64,000 nucleotides of DNA from Bemisia tabaci (lineage: Eukaryota; Arthropoda; Insecta; Hemiptera; Aleyrodidae): assembly GCF_918797505.1 (NCBI RefSeq), contig NC_092793.1, forward strand, positions 48,658,243-48,722,242, given 5' to 3'. Below, piece after piece: positions 26,976 to 39,854 of this stretch. The notes beneath the pieces are model-generated. The model made no database searches, was not told the origin of the DNA, and was given only the letters and a program-made list of their open reading frames with translations. The first letter of the stretch is position 1. Every line of letters starts with the position of its first letter. The position numbers and the translations under genes were made by a program.

Positions 26976-28204
26976 TATCCCTCGCCGATGGAAACCTGCA
27001 GCACGAGAAGTGAAATCAGTCACAGAGAAAAAAACCACCTCCAACTATTCTGTTATTGAAAAAGACCACGCATACTTAAGCCGCATGGACGGATGGCATA
27101 CTGTGAAACAGTCACATGTGCTGCTTGGTAGAAATAGCACTGCTACAGCACTCCGACCTGGCAACCGTGCTGATTCAACTCGAGGCCTGACTCAAACCCT
27201 TAATAACACCTTTCACTGGTTGTTTTAATGTAAACATAAAAGGCTTGAGATTTTCTTCATACATAAACATGCCTCAAGTTCTAGTGCATTTTTGCTACTT
27301 TAAAATCAGCGAAAATTTTGTGATTTTGATCGAAGATTCTAAATCTGCTTCAAATGTTAATGAGACTTGGTTCAAATACACCTTGTTATGCATGCTATAC
27401 TTGCATTTCCTTATCCTTGTCTAATAAAATCTTCATGAAGTGCATAAAAATGTGCCATAAAAGGTTATAAACCATAGGGACACAATGAATGAGGATGATT
27501 GATGCTAATTAATGAGGATACACTACTGTTCTACTGCGTTTCTTGGGCAAGCAACTTTTTCCTTTTCTTTTTTTCTCTTGACAGCAGAATTACTAGGCCA
27601 ATGGTACTTGCTATAATAAACAATGATAGTTTCTTATAAATCCATAAAAGTATTATTACATAGTAAATTAGTAGAAAGTAAAATAAATCAAGCGTAACAT
27701 CATGGAAACGATTGAAAATTATGACTGGGTAAATGCAAGGATTTGAAACAGGCCTCTCAGCTAGTGCTTCATGCCACTACCTTACCTACTTTAGAACTGT
27801 TACAAACGGAGTGCTATTTTGCCACTTCAGAAAGCAACTAAGTATAACCCTCTTTGCCACCTGATAGAAAAAATTTTATGGGTCTTCCAGGTGGTCCATG
27901 CCCGAAAGTGGCTAAAACGTCCAATAGCTTAATATGAAGAAACTTTTTGCCACACTTCCATCAAAATCTAAGCGAGATGCTGTGTGACCTCGAATTCCTC
28001 CATGGTCATGTCAAGTGAATTGAATAAAAGCTAAATGATGGCATTATTGATGGTAGAGATCACAGAATTAAACACTTTGTATGGATTACAACTTGGAGGG
28101 GAAGGAAGGGATACCATAGGCAAGAATCATGGTTTTGAATGAGAGCATGGTATTTAAATAGAAGACTTGGAGTCGATCATTTTACCAGGTGAACGAATTA
28201 CTAG

Positions 28205-28442
28205 CTTGGAGGACGAGTGGATAGATGCAGTTTTTGAAATAGTTGAGATATTAACTAAGGATTTCAACTAAGACTAGTCTTAGAAATATTCTGTGAAAGT
28301 TCACTACCAGAATTCAATTTATAAGCATCAAAAAATGAATTTGAACCTTTTTTGACGTCTTGAGGGTCCATATGATTTTGAAACTTTAAACACTTTCCTC
28401 TTGAAATAGCGAGAACTACACGTATCTCACTTGTCCTCCAAG
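28205..28442. mobile_element. MITE, family shared with 43657-43900
   Basis: Starts cttggaggacgagtggatag and ends with the complement (ctatttc...tatctcacttgtcctccaag). The inverted ends are about 40 bp. The same terminal sequence flanks the element at 43657-43900, so this is a dispersed non-autonomous family. Confidence 0.55.
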
Positions 28443-31033
28443 TCCTTCAAATGTTCGTCTGTTGGGTCAAAATAATCAGCCTAGGTAGGTACTGATAGAA
28501 CCACATTTTTTACTTCAGTTTTTTCCTAGTAGTCCAACAAACTACTTTCATTCTTGCAACTGATCCTTTTTTCCCTTACGTTATACGAAAAAAAATTGTC
28601 AAGATTAGGCCAAAGAAAACATGCTGACAAAGCTCAAATACTTACTTCGACAATGACACCTGCTGAAGGGCTTCTGGTAATGATGATTGATGATGGTTCA
28701 GTTCAATTTTGGTCAACCACTTTTTTCAGTGCAAGTAGAATTTTAAATCTGGCTGTAACAGTTATTCAGGAGCACATCACAAATCTGTTATTTTGCACTT
28801 TTTCTGCAATTTCCTACAAAATTTTATCATTGAAAGTGTGAAAGATGATGAACTAAAACTCCTGTTCAATATATGATAAAAATTATGGGTAAGGTTACAC
28901 ATAGTTTTTTAATTAGGCTGGTTGGGCCCTGAGAAATTGCGATTGCAGCAGGAAGTAATCCTACAGAGGTGGCAAAGGATAGTAGTTCTGGAAAAGTAGC
29001 AGTGAAGCTATGTTTTGAACCGTTGCTTGATTAGCAGAAAGGCTGTAGTGTGATAAATTGCTGCATTAGTGTAACTTATAACTGTGATAATTATTCTAAA
29101 CCGTCAGGAACTGGTGTTCATAAGTACAACCATGTCCTCGGGTATATCTATGATAAATTGTATAATCACAACTATCAATTGTAATTTTCTAACCATTTGA
29201 AGAGTGATGTCTTTATAGTTTGAACTGTCAAGAATCACTATTACTTTTAGCTATGGTTTGTTAGTGGCAGTAACTGCTATCACTGTTAGCCATAAAAGGA
29301 CACTAAGCACATGCCTAGTTTGTTGAGAGAAAAGTCAAACAAAATTATTAAATTAGAAAACATTCAATCCGTTAAATGGTTCTGGTAAGACACTAATCAA
29401 CTAAAGATCAATGTTTGTCTCAAATTACAGTGAGCTAACTCTCACAATGTAAAATAAAAGTTACACTTGCAGCGGCAACTGAGCACTTCCACAGTAGAAC
29501 TGACTTAGTAAGAGGAATCAGGCAGGGCAGATACTGCAATTTCATTGATGCAGTCTTAAATGGTCTGATGTATAATACATTGATGGCAAAACGCAGAGAC
29601 TACATAGCTTCTTCAGTGACGTTTACTTCGCAGCAACCTCACATAATTGCTAATGAAAAACTCATTAGCATATAGATCCTGATTTGGCTTCCCTGAACAA
29701 CCCTGTGAAAATTTCATGCAATAAAGTTGGCTCCTGTCGGTTCAGCATATACTAAACTTTCGGCAATATACTAAAAGAGGAATTAATTCAACATTGTGTG
29801 ATCATGACTCGTTGTTTCAGAATTTGACTGTTAATACATACACGCAATTGGCTTAGGTACAGATAACAGCGAACCGAGCATCTTTTGATTTAGTAAGAAC
29901 ATCTGTTCTACGACTGCAAACCCTGCGAAGAGGGAATAGGACAAGGATTAATAAATTATGAAAAACAAAATTTGTTACCTATTATGGTCACAGTTGCGGC
30001 AACGAGTCACGAGTCTGTCAAATTGTAAAGAACTTTGTCAATTGTAAAGATTAGAGGGGTGACAAACACGAGACTATTGCACGGTATTATGGTATTATAA
30101 ACAAAGCATCATGGCAATTTTATCATGGTCGTGCAGCAGGTCGTGTAGAGGAGCAGTAGGAGCATGGTGCATGGAGCAACTAATTTGCACCAGTCAACAT
30201 TTTGCGAAATCATGAATTTGATGGCTGTTGTTTCTGCTGAGTCCCCGAAAAAAAAGTACCATGATTTTCAACGTTTATTTTTCGTTCTAGAAAATTCGCA
30301 GAACGGTTTCCGTTTCCGGGAATCCGGGTTTGGTTTGGTTATTTACGTCAATCTTTTTTGTGTCTTTGTTTCTTTTATCAGTTTTATCACCGTCTTCTGG
30401 GAACTGTGAGAACTCAGAAGCCTACCAATCGTTTTCATTAATCAAGACAGACATTATACACTTAAGGTAAGTTTCATCTCCAATAAGTCAAGGTACTAAT
30501 TTGTCCAGCCGAATGGACCAACTACTTTTCTTTCAGAACTCATCACTTTTGTTAATATTCACATTCACAATGCCTCTGGGCTCATCATTATCTAATCATT
30601 ACATCCATGCCTACCATATGCGCAAATGAAATTTAAGGTAAAAGAACCCCTTAAATTTGCCTCCTTGCATACATATCAATTTTCAGGCAAAATTCGTCTG
30701 AGACAAGATTATGTCCATACTCTGTGATACTCCCTGAGAAGTATTTACCTTGCCATATGCCCTTGACTGCAAGCCCTCACAGTTTGCACTGTCATCTCAG
30801 TTTCAGAGATAATCCCTGAGAATTTGGCCCATTTCAGAAATGGAGGCTGAGTTTTTCGCATTGCAATTCTAGGTAACAGCATTGTAAAGGTTTGACATAC
30901 CTTTAAATACCCATACTCTATGGCGCTATAACTCATCATTGAAAGTTGAGATGAAAAGAATGTCTTGCCAGAGACGATTTCTAGGTTAGACGATGAGGTT
31001 TAGTATGCGACCAGTTTGGTAAACAATAGCTAA

Positions 31034-31415
31034 TAGACGCTATTAGTGCCACGTCACAGTCGGTATCGATTGTATCGAACTGGATCCAAACAATCAAACA
31101 TAACCTTACTATTCAACATGTAACGAAAGAATTTCAGAGATAATTCGCCCAGTTTGAGGAAAAAGTTGTGTTAGAGACAGTGTTTTAATCACGGAACGTT
31201 CCTGTATTTTTAAGTTGACGGGATGAAGCAGGTTCAGAAAGGTGAAAATACCCACGAGGGCGACCATGATTTAGGCTACTCCTATGCCACTCCAGTTTCT
31301 TGGCTTTTGACAGTGTAATTCTGGGAGGGAGGTGTCAAGATGAGGTTATGTTTGATTGTTTGGATCCAGTTCGAAACAATCCATACCGACTGTGACGTGG
31401 CACTGATAGCGTCCA
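31034..31415. repeat. Foldback element with ~74-bp inverted arms
   Basis: Left arm 31034-31107 and right arm 31342-31415 pair over nearly the whole length (GACGCTATYAGTGCCACGTC, then GAACTGGATCCAAACAATCA). No target duplication is obvious. It lies about 1.1 kb upstream of the coding part of GTSF1 copy 1. Confidence 0.75.
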
Positions 31416-32539
31416 TAGAATTCAATGTAGAGCTGCGTTTTTGAAGTAAACTGTTTGGGACTGTTGGGTAACGGAATTACCCGATTCCTAACGCTCAGCG
31501 TTGTTGGCTACGCTTGGATCGCCCGATGTCCTGGACTGTTTACCAAACGGAAGTCAACAAGTCATCGGTCTTAGGAGGTAGTTAAGAGCGTTGAACTAAC
31601 CTCTAAATGTAATTGTGCACTCAAAGCACAACAGTTTTTAGTCAACAGAGACAACCGACAACGCGTTTCACAACTAGTAAGTCAATAGACACATGATATC
31701 TGTTAACATTGAGCAGCCAACGCAAACTGAACGTTTACTCCGACAACGCACCTCAACTCAAGGATGGGTCATATACCTAACATAAGACCCTGAATTCTCA
31801 TTAGAGCCAATGTTTCAACCCATGAGCAGTGAGCAGTTATACTCTTGCTGTCTATGAAACATTCTTAGTTTTTATCCTTAACGTCACAACATAAGATAGC
31901 AGCAATTTTTCACAATTGAAACGATGATAAAAACAATCAAAATCCAGCAAGAAACGTACTCTTTCGGGTGCAGACACCTAAGTTTATGCAGACTTGGTGC
32001 GCTTATGTGGTAAATATGTCCCTGGATCAACACTAGTTTTTGCGTTTTTCTGAAATGATACATTTTAGAATAGATAATGCTTGTAACCGGATTGCTTAAC
32101 ACTTGACATAAAGTGTGCTCTATTTCTAAATTAAGAAACCCATTCCTCTCATATTCTTATTGACACTTTTTTTTGGAACAGTAGGACTGACAAATGGATT
32201 TCATCTTGTAACAAGAAATTAATATTTCTAGCGCATCGATGAGCCACACAGAAATACCAATGGCATTTACATTATTTCTATAACCAGCCAGAAATTTATT
32301 ACAAAATGATGTCTCAATATTTTCTGCAAAGTCATTACAATATCATTACATACCTGCTACATTGTCAAATATATCAGAGATCAAATTACAAAATGTCACC
32401 AGCCATAATCGGCGGCAAAGCTGTATAGTAGGTTTATTATTGCGTTAATCCACTGCATGTTAAGTTTGTAGTTAGTTTTAAATATTTAAATAATAATGCC
32501 AATTACGATTTAAAATTACTTTCAGAAGTTCCAAGCAAA

Positions 32540-35500
32540 ATGTGTACTCCAATTGTATCACACCTGAATATGGAGCAGCTGCTCACCTGCCCTTACGAAC
32601 CTGCTCACAGGATCCGTCGTTTCAAAATGTGTCTGCATATCAATAAATGCCGGAGGAACTATGAGAAGAACAACCCAGAGCAAGAAATGAAAACCTGCAT
32701 CTACAATTTCAATCATGTTGTCCCGGAAATGGAGTGGGAAGTGAGTATTGTGTCATCCATTCTTGTATAATTGACGGTCTTACAGGGGTTGTACAGCCTT
32801 GAAAAGTGCTTAAAATAATGTTGATCTTTAAGAGAACTCCCCGGGTTTTGAAAGTACTTGATTTTTTTGAAGATGCTCTAGCGATTGAATTTTTCTCCTG
32901 ACTAAGTAAATGTCTGCAGCAAGTAAATGCTTGTTTTATATTTTTACATAAGATTGTCCCAAAAGTACTGCACGTTTTTTTTTTTTTTTTTTTTTTTTTG
33001 GGCGAACGGTAGCAGATATCAAAATGCGGTTTGTGTAGTCTTAAAGACTGAGCAATTATCGATAAAATAAGACAAATTTGAGCTCTCTAAGTCAAAAAAT
33101 GACCAAGTTACAGTGTTTTGAAAATGACTTGTAGAGGTGACCCCTCCAGGATTTTTAGCTTCTTTTATGGAAAAAAACAACGATTTGATTAATCAAAAAT
33201 TCTACAGAGAAATCGTCGCAATCGAATGAAGTTGGCAACATGGTATCAGCCCGGACCGCGCATCCTGCGATTTTTGTTTATTCCCCATGTTGAATAAGGG
33301 CTTAAGAGGCAGGAAGTTTAACTCCATCAACGAGATAAAAAGAGCTGTTGAAACTTTCTTAAAGAACATCAGGCAAGAAAAATTCGAAAAAACATGTTTG
33401 AAGAAGTGGGAAGAACAGTTGTGGCACTGTGTGGCAAGTGATGGAAGGTATTTTGAGAAGGAAACTAGTGTCCAGTCGTCCAGTGAAGAAGAGTAAATGC
33501 TAGTAATCTTGGTAAAATTCTGTAAAATTGATCCAATAAAACCATTTGAATCTTTAATTCTTTGTTTTTTTTTCTTCCAGAAAAGAAGCTATAAATCCTG
33601 GAGGGGTCACCTCTACAAGTCATTCTCAAAACACTGTAACTTGGTCATTTTTTAACTTAGAGAGCTCGGATTTGTCTTGTTTTATTGATAATTGCTCGAT
33701 CTTTAAGACTACACAAACTGCATTTTGATATCTGCTACCATTTGTCCAAAAGAAAAAAACGTGCAATACTTTTGGGACAACCTATGTACATATATTTTTT
33801 AATAGGTATTTAAATAAAGGGGGGGAAATATTCCAAGCATTTGAAGTTAAAAAGATCATGAGGAAAGACATCTTAGATCATGATAGAAATTGCAATTCAT
33901 TATCAAAAGAAATCTGAAGTAACTAAACAACATTTAAAATCTAAGTCAAAGAAAATGGCTGATCACATGCAAAAGAAATAAATAAATAAAAATGTAGAAT
34001 GAAGAAAAAATTGTCAAGGGTCAAAAGTCAAAGGATCAAAAAAGTAAAAAGTTTTCATTTTGTAATTTTGTAGAAAATATCGAGGAAAGTAGATGAGGAG
34101 GATGTGGGAAGATGGAAAGCAGGGGCATGAAAATTTAGAAGCTTGGAAGATCCTGTATCCCTGTTCTTACCTTAAATTTTGTTGTGTACTCTCTACTCAC
34201 CCAGCAAAATTGAAAATTTCAAACAGAAATGTCGAGCAGTTTTCCTGTAAAAAACAAAACATGAACGGAAATTAGCAATGTTACTAATGGAGGTACCCTT
34301 TTGTCAGCCTTAGTCATTGAAGTACTCCAACAGGCCACAACGAACGCTCTGTTTTTATAATGTATTAATGCATGGTGTTAGCTTTTTGTGAAAAGTTTCG
34401 CCTCCCAGAGAGTAGATTTTCAATTGCATTGCCTTTTTTTTTTTATGCACATAATAGACAACATAGCGGTCTTATCAAAAAATCATCTTCCACTGTTGGG
34501 TCAATTATAGACAGTGAAATTTTGTATTACCAAAAGACGCTAAAGAATGTTTAATTATTGATTGTTTCAGTATCACATGGAGGAATGTGATGATAGGATC
34601 AAGGGTGACAGAGTAAGGTATCAAATTGAAACGGATCCAGAGCCTGCTGTCGAAAACACAAACCAGATACCTGTCAGTGACATCCCTCATGTTGAATGTG
34701 ATGATGACTGGAACCTACCTACGGTATGCCTCCTATTAACACTATTGTTGCCAAGGAAGAGGCTGGCCTCACTGTTTGCATTATTTCCTCAAAAAGAAAT
34801 GACAAACCTGTATTAGAACTCTTCTTTCGGTTGAGTTTAACGTAATTTAAGTCATCATTCAGAAAAAAATTTCTTCAGGGCCCTTTAAGATTATCTTCTA
34901 GGTATTTATCTCTGGGCAATAACTAAAAGTAGGTGACACTTTGCTGGAGTCTGCCAGGGATGAATACAAGAATAGACAAGAAAAAATTACTCTAAAAACG
35001 TGACTTGAAAACTTTTAGTAAAATATGGCTGGTAGAAGAATACTGGATTCACACTATTCTGTGGGAAATCAAGACCTGGTTTTCCTGCAGAGTAGTAGAG
35101 ACCACCTCTATCCTCTCACCCGGAAAATAAGTAGAAAGAAAAATCAAATTAATTTTTCAAGTAATTCATATGTTGTTGATAGTAAGTAATGAATGAATGT
35201 CACAGAGGAGACAGACCTGATAAGAAGGGCCTTCCTGAATTCTGTATGTTTTTTTTTTTCTTAGTTTTAAGTTCAAATTCATCTAAAAATATTTTTTTCA
35301 GAGCCGAGCTTTGTCTGGAAAAAGAGGCCCTTTCAAATATTCTATTTATTAATTTTTTACTCCTTTATACAAATCAACAGTCAAAATCCCAATTACAAAA
35401 TAAAAATCTCTCCGTCAGGCCAAGAAGAACGGGTAGATTTCATATTCGTACATTTCATATTTAGAAATAAGTTTAAATTTTTGGTTGGCCAATGGGCCAA

Positions 35501-38385
35501 AGAAACTGAAATCTATAAAATTTCTGCTAAAGTCGATTTAATTCTGAAACACTACAGAATTTTCTTGGAACACATGTGCATTATTATGTGCTTATTTTAG
35601 TGTGCATATCTTTGCAAAGGTCCATTCATTTCAGATGGGTCCTGCAGCACATTATAACTTTGCGTGTAACTTATGATGCAGAAGGTTTCATGTTTACTCT
35701 AGCACTAACTAAAATTAAAAATTCATGATCAGTGCCCCCTGAAAACGGACTAACAACATCCTCTCCCCCAATTAATATTTTCCACCCCTACAAGAGCGTA
35801 AATCTGACACAGTTGCACTGTTTTTTCCTGTTCTCATGGGAGCTCCCTCATTTTGAGCAACCAGTACAGTCGGGTTGGGAAGTTTGTACACCCATGATTT
35901 TAATGGTCTAGTAGTCTTAAGACTTAGTTTCTCTAACATGAACAAGCAAGAAACGTAATTATTTGCTGGTGGAAAACATTTTGTGTTGTTAACATTTGCC
36001 TGAAAAACTGTATTACTAAATGATGACAGCCATTTTACAGCCTGTGCAGATGTATAGAAGAAGGCTGACCCATCTGTTTTAAACAGAATTCAATTGTCCA
36101 TGAGTCATTCATTTTCATGAAATTTTGTTTGATAACTCTTTTCTGTTTAAATTTCAGACTGTAGGGTCAGTCAATGCCAATATTCAAGCCAGCTTGAAGG
36201 AACGCAAAGTCATCATTCCGAGGCAAGGAGCTACAAAATCCGAGCGCAAAGCTCACTACATGGAGGAGCGGAAACGCCATAATGTATTCGATGATGTAAA
36301 TAAGCCATCCACCTCGTTTGCCTCTGCTCCTATTGTGAGTATCACCAAGTGGACTTCATTTTTCAATTAGGAACTCCAATTTCTAGCCCATCCATAAAAA
36401 CACTTAGGTGCATAGGGAAGCTAATGGATTGTGGATGGTTTCGAACCTCACCCAGAAATTGTAGAAATTATTTAGAAATGACCTCTGTCGCGGACTCCTC
36501 CTTGGGTCAGTGGCATGGCTTGCTTTGCAATGTATCGATTGATCTGCCATTTAAACGTATGGAGAAGGATGGATTAATAGGTTTTTTGCAAGGAACTCCT
36601 CAATAATAATCAACTCTTTACCATAGCTTCAAATGGGAAAATATCGATAATCAATCATTCATGCTTCGTCACTGTCCAGGGTTGATTCTTGTTCCATGTC
36701 ATAGCTCACGTTGTGGCAATGTGATCATTGTCGAGTGAAGATATATTACTGTACAGGGGAAAATTTTTCTGTAGTTATTTCGCCAGGTTGGGCTAAAAAA
36801 TAGGTTAAGCCCCAAAAAAGACAAATCCAAACTCGGCAATGTCGATAGCCTTATTTCAGAACAAGTTATTTTTTTTTAAACTGCAAATTTAGTCGTATTT
36901 TGTTCGAAACAACAAAATGATTCCGTTTTTTTCTCGTTTTTTTTTTACACGATTCTGAACAACCAATGAGAGAGCAACTTCTAATTTTAGGTTGGAAAAC
37001 AGTGTTGCTTTTTTGAGCAACATAAAAACGACTTGCTTTGAGCACGTTGCAGTTGTTGTAGAACAATGTTACTGTGGGAGTTCCCAAATTTGGTGCGCGA
37101 AATTGCCCCACCCCCACAAACAACACAGAACAACTTTGAATAAAATTTGGTTGTTGCTTGTTTTCACAGCATGTTGCAAGTGTTGCCTCCGAACAAAATA
37201 CGACTTTTCTGACCATCATAACTTTGTTTTTAGTCCAAAATCTTGGACGTGGACAACTTTATTGTGCTTAAATGGTTGTTGAATATTCTCTAAACAGTGG
37301 GATCAATTTTGCAAATTTAAGCTTTTAGTCTAGATTTTTGCCAGAATTAGATTTACATCATTAATTTTACACTGACAACAATAATTTCTTGATGTTCAGC
37401 CTTAAAGTATCAAAGAAATGGAAAATTAATTGTCAGCTTGATAATCCAAACATCATGAATTACAAATCTGAACTTGGGTCAGTGTTTGAAACACACGCTG
37501 GCCGAACAGCAATCTGCCGGCAAGCAATCGCCTTTGACTGCTAAGGAATAAAACTAGCAGTCAAGCCTTGGTCGCTAAAAAAATTGTTGTTAAACTCATT
37601 TTGGGGATTTTTTGGCGCATTCTAGAGGGTGTCTTGTCGTGTCGTGTTATCAATTTTTCATTTTGGCCCCTAAGAAATCTGAGATAGCCCCTAAGAAAAC
37701 AAATTGCAGGCCAGATGGCTGCTAAGACTGTATGTGTTTCAAACACTGACTTTGGCTTTACTCTGCCAAAAAAACTATTTTTTCCCAATAGAATCCAAAG
37801 TCAATGGAAAAAACCTCAGTGCTTTCATCAAAGAATAAACAAACTTAAAAATTATAGCAATTTTCTCTTGACAAGCATCAAATTCTTTAGCCGCAACGAT
37901 CAGAATTCTCACTTATATTCTATTTTACATTTGTGCCTAACTCATCATTATTTCTATTAATACTTCTGTTTCAGGATAATAATCAGCCCTTACGAAAACC
38001 GAGAACCACATCCGTTCTTTCTGATTTTCCATCGACTGCATCTTCTTCCACTCAGCAAGCCCCTCCAAGCCCAAAAGCGAAACAGACTGAAAAGTCGAAA
38101 ACTGCCGTCAATGCTCCCCCACAGGCCTTTCCCAAAGGCCGCGGCCGAGCTCCTGGTGACAATGTTGTCTCAGCTCCTAAACCTGAGCCTAAAGTTGGCT
38201 GCCGCCTTCCAGGTACAAGCAAAGCTGTTAATCCTGCGCCCACTCCTAACATTAATGGTGTGTCCCAAAACATGGCAAACTTAAATATTGATCCCCTCAA
38301 ATTTGGTGGCATTGATGAAGATGGATTCATCAGTATTCCCATCCCGAATAAAGGCCGTGGGCGCAAGTTAAATCCCTCTGCGTAG
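32540..38385 (+). CDS. GTSF1: GTSF1/Asterix-like CHHC zinc-finger protein, copy 1, 313 aa
   Basis: Gametocyte-specific factor 1 proteins are nuclear partners of Piwi-clade Argonautes and are needed for piRNA-guided transposon silencing. Coding exons: 32540-32740, 34571-34723, 36158-36334, 37975-38385, all phase 0 at GT-AG sites; stop TAG 38383-38385. Both CHHC fingers (C-x5-H-x9-H-x3-C) are complete: C17, H23, H33, C37 and C53, H59, H69, C73, the second one split by the first coding intron between residues 67 and 68. An acidic aromatic motif VECDDDWNLPT follows at the end of the second exon; in known GTSF1 proteins Trp in such a tail contacts Piwi. The last exon is Pro/Ser/Lys-rich with KGRGRAP and NKGRGRK motifs. 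At 313 residues it is about twice the size of vertebrate GTSF1. A TTTCAG acceptor at 32520-32525 shows that a noncoding 5' exon lies upstream. Confidence 0.93.
32951..33782. mobile_element. Mariner deletion derivative with ~200-bp inverted repeats, GTSF1 copy 1 intron
   Basis: Arms 32951-33167 and 33581-33782 are inverted copies (outer TTGTCCCAAAAGTA), flanked by TA at 32949-32950 and 33783-33784. The left arm includes a T run of more than 20. Between the arms only a transposase tail remains. The corresponding intron of GTSF1 copy 2 (43064-44272) lacks this element. Confidence 0.85.
33287..33496 (+). pseudogene. Mariner transposase C-terminal remnant
   Basis: The 69-codon open frame contains GRKFNSINEIKRAVETFLKN, then LKKWEEQLWHCVASDGRYFE, the typical end of a mariner transposase (…RF…EEV…AV…W…RL..C…GDYFEK). 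The catalytic core and DNA-binding domain are absent. The frame has lost its upstream part, so this is a remnant in an internally deleted element. Confidence 0.75.
36520..36700. repeat. Fragment related to the ATCGAT-rich element near 63.2 kb
   Basis: Shares tatcgattgatctgccattt, taccatagcttcaaatggraaaatatcgat and a following gcttcgtcact with 63212-63350. It is inside GTSF1 copy 1 intron 4 and absent from the matching intron of copy 2. Confidence 0.5.
36891..37205. mobile_element. MITE with 15-16-bp perfect inverted ends, GTSF1 copy 1 intron
   Basis: agtcgtattttgttcg at 36891-36906 is the exact complement of cgaacaaaatacgact at 37190-37205. The 315-bp element has GTTGTTG/CAACAAC-rich inner sequence. 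The frame that is open on its minus strand has no protein similarity that I recognise. Confidence 0.6.
37480..37748. mobile_element. hAT-like MITE, GTSF1 copy 1 intron
   Basis: cagtgtttgaaacacac at 37480-37496 mirrors gtgtttcaaacactg at 37734-37748. Flanking 8-mers acttgggt (37472-37479) and actttggc (37749-37756) agree at 6 of 8 positions, a decayed hAT-type target duplication. Absent from the same intron of copy 2. Confidence 0.6.
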
Positions 38386-38420
38386 CTGTGTAGCTGCGTA
38401 GCTGTGTAGCTGCATAGCTG
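38381..38420 (+). repeat. 8-bp tandem repeat spanning the GTSF1 copy 1 stop codon
   Basis: Five units of YRTAGCTG start just before the TAG stop. Because the unit is 8 bp, successive TAGs fall in all three frames. Confidence 0.85.
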
Positions 38421-38523
38421 CGCAGGTTGATCAATTCCTAATTCAAGTGCTACTTTAAACTAAGTTGAATCATTTAACTTAGTGTTTTTTGTAATTATGT
38501 ACTTTATAGTCAAGTGTGAAATC

Positions 38524-38529
38524 AATAAA
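38524..38529 (+). terminator. Poly(A) signal of GTSF1 copy 1
   Basis: AATAAA 139 nt after the stop codon, the first one downstream. Confidence 0.65.
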
Positions 38530-39854
38530 TTTATCAAGTGCTGAAGGTTGATCCTCAGCATATCTTTATCAGTTTATCTCCAATTATGTAGCATTGATTC
38601 CTTACTGACCTAAGATGGAGACCATCTTATCCAACTTTCAACTCTAAATGAAATTTTAATTTTTTAACCCAGCAGATAAAAAATTTAGAAGTTCACTGTT
38701 TCATATCCTGATAGAATGTTTTTTGAATTTACCGAGAATTTGAGCTGTATTTGTGACCTTTGAGTATTGGGTGTGTCTAGTTTCGATTTTCGTGTACGCC
38801 GTAGTTATCCTTCCTTATAAATTTTATTTATGTGGTGTGTGGTAAATTTATTATTCTTGTGAATGATTTGTAGATGTATTTAGCAATTTTTTCTGTATTC
38901 TATTTTTTATGATCATAATATTAATACATTCAATATTCATTATAACATCCATTCATTTTTTCTATTTCTGTAATTGTTGTCGTATGCATAGATGGCTAAG
39001 TGGGGAAACTGAGTATCTCAATGGCAAAGTTTAAACATTTCTGATAAAGTTTTGTTTTCCTCAAGGAAAACTAAACAGAATGTTTCCCTGCTATTTTGAG
39101 TGATTTTTTTGTAGAATGACAGTAAAATTCACAAAAAAATGTCTGCAGAAATTGTTTGTTAAGTTTCCTTCAAAGAAACAAAACCGAAGTAGGGAGTTAC
39201 AACACTGCAATCTGGGGTACGAACACACTTGTTTACCTTAGCCGTCATGATGAGATTTCCTCATAAAAATTATAAAAATATATGACCAGAATGAAGAGGA
39301 GCAGTTGCAGCATTGTAGGCTACGTAGTTAACTCATTGAAAATATGTACATTTTTGTGATCATTCACCTCCCAAGCAGCAAAATATAAGAGTAAACAGTT
39401 TTCCTTCTTACAGTATCTTCCTCTGACCTCGTCTAAAAAAATGTATATATTTTCTGAGCTTAATATATTGACTCACGGTACTTACAAAGTACTTCAAGGA
39501 TTTTGCAAACTCAATTTTTTTCAAAATTTACTGCACTTAAGCTCCAAGCCTCTCATTTGACAGTTTCTTCAAAGGATGATTATTAAGTCCTGTAATTTCT
39601 ATTATTCTTTAATATTTTAAAAATTCTCTTACTAAAACTCTAAAACTCCCTTAAATTTGGAAAAGAAAAAGTTGGGCTTTCAAATTCTATTGCAATTGTT
39701 AGAAGTCAAATTATGTGTGCACTGAATCATTGAATGACATAGCACAGAATACCTTATTAAGTTCTACATGAATGGACCGTTTGTTAACACCTTCACAAGC
39801 TATTTCTGGAACTTGTCTCTGCGCATCGAGAAGTGGAAAATCAATGAACTGCAC

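Larger units (their letters stand above)
26996..32525. other. Upstream region of CDK2AP (minus) and GTSF1 copy 1 (plus)
   Basis: Should hold the 5' exons and promoters of both divergent genes. A reasonable noncoding-exon donor for GTSF1 is ttaag|gtaagtttc at 30467 (plus strand), but nothing proves it. The stretch also carries the MITE at 28205-28442 and the foldback at 31034-31415. Open frames here (for example 30164-30409) do not resemble proteins. Confidence 0.4.

Noticed and set aside
30164..30409. 81-codon plus-strand frame upstream of GTSF1
   Set aside because: No family resemblance; may overlap a noncoding 5' exon but is not supported as coding.
36866..37282. Open frames on both strands in a GTSF1 intron
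   Set aside because: They coincide with the 315-bp MITE at 36891-37205 and its GTTGTTG-rich interior.
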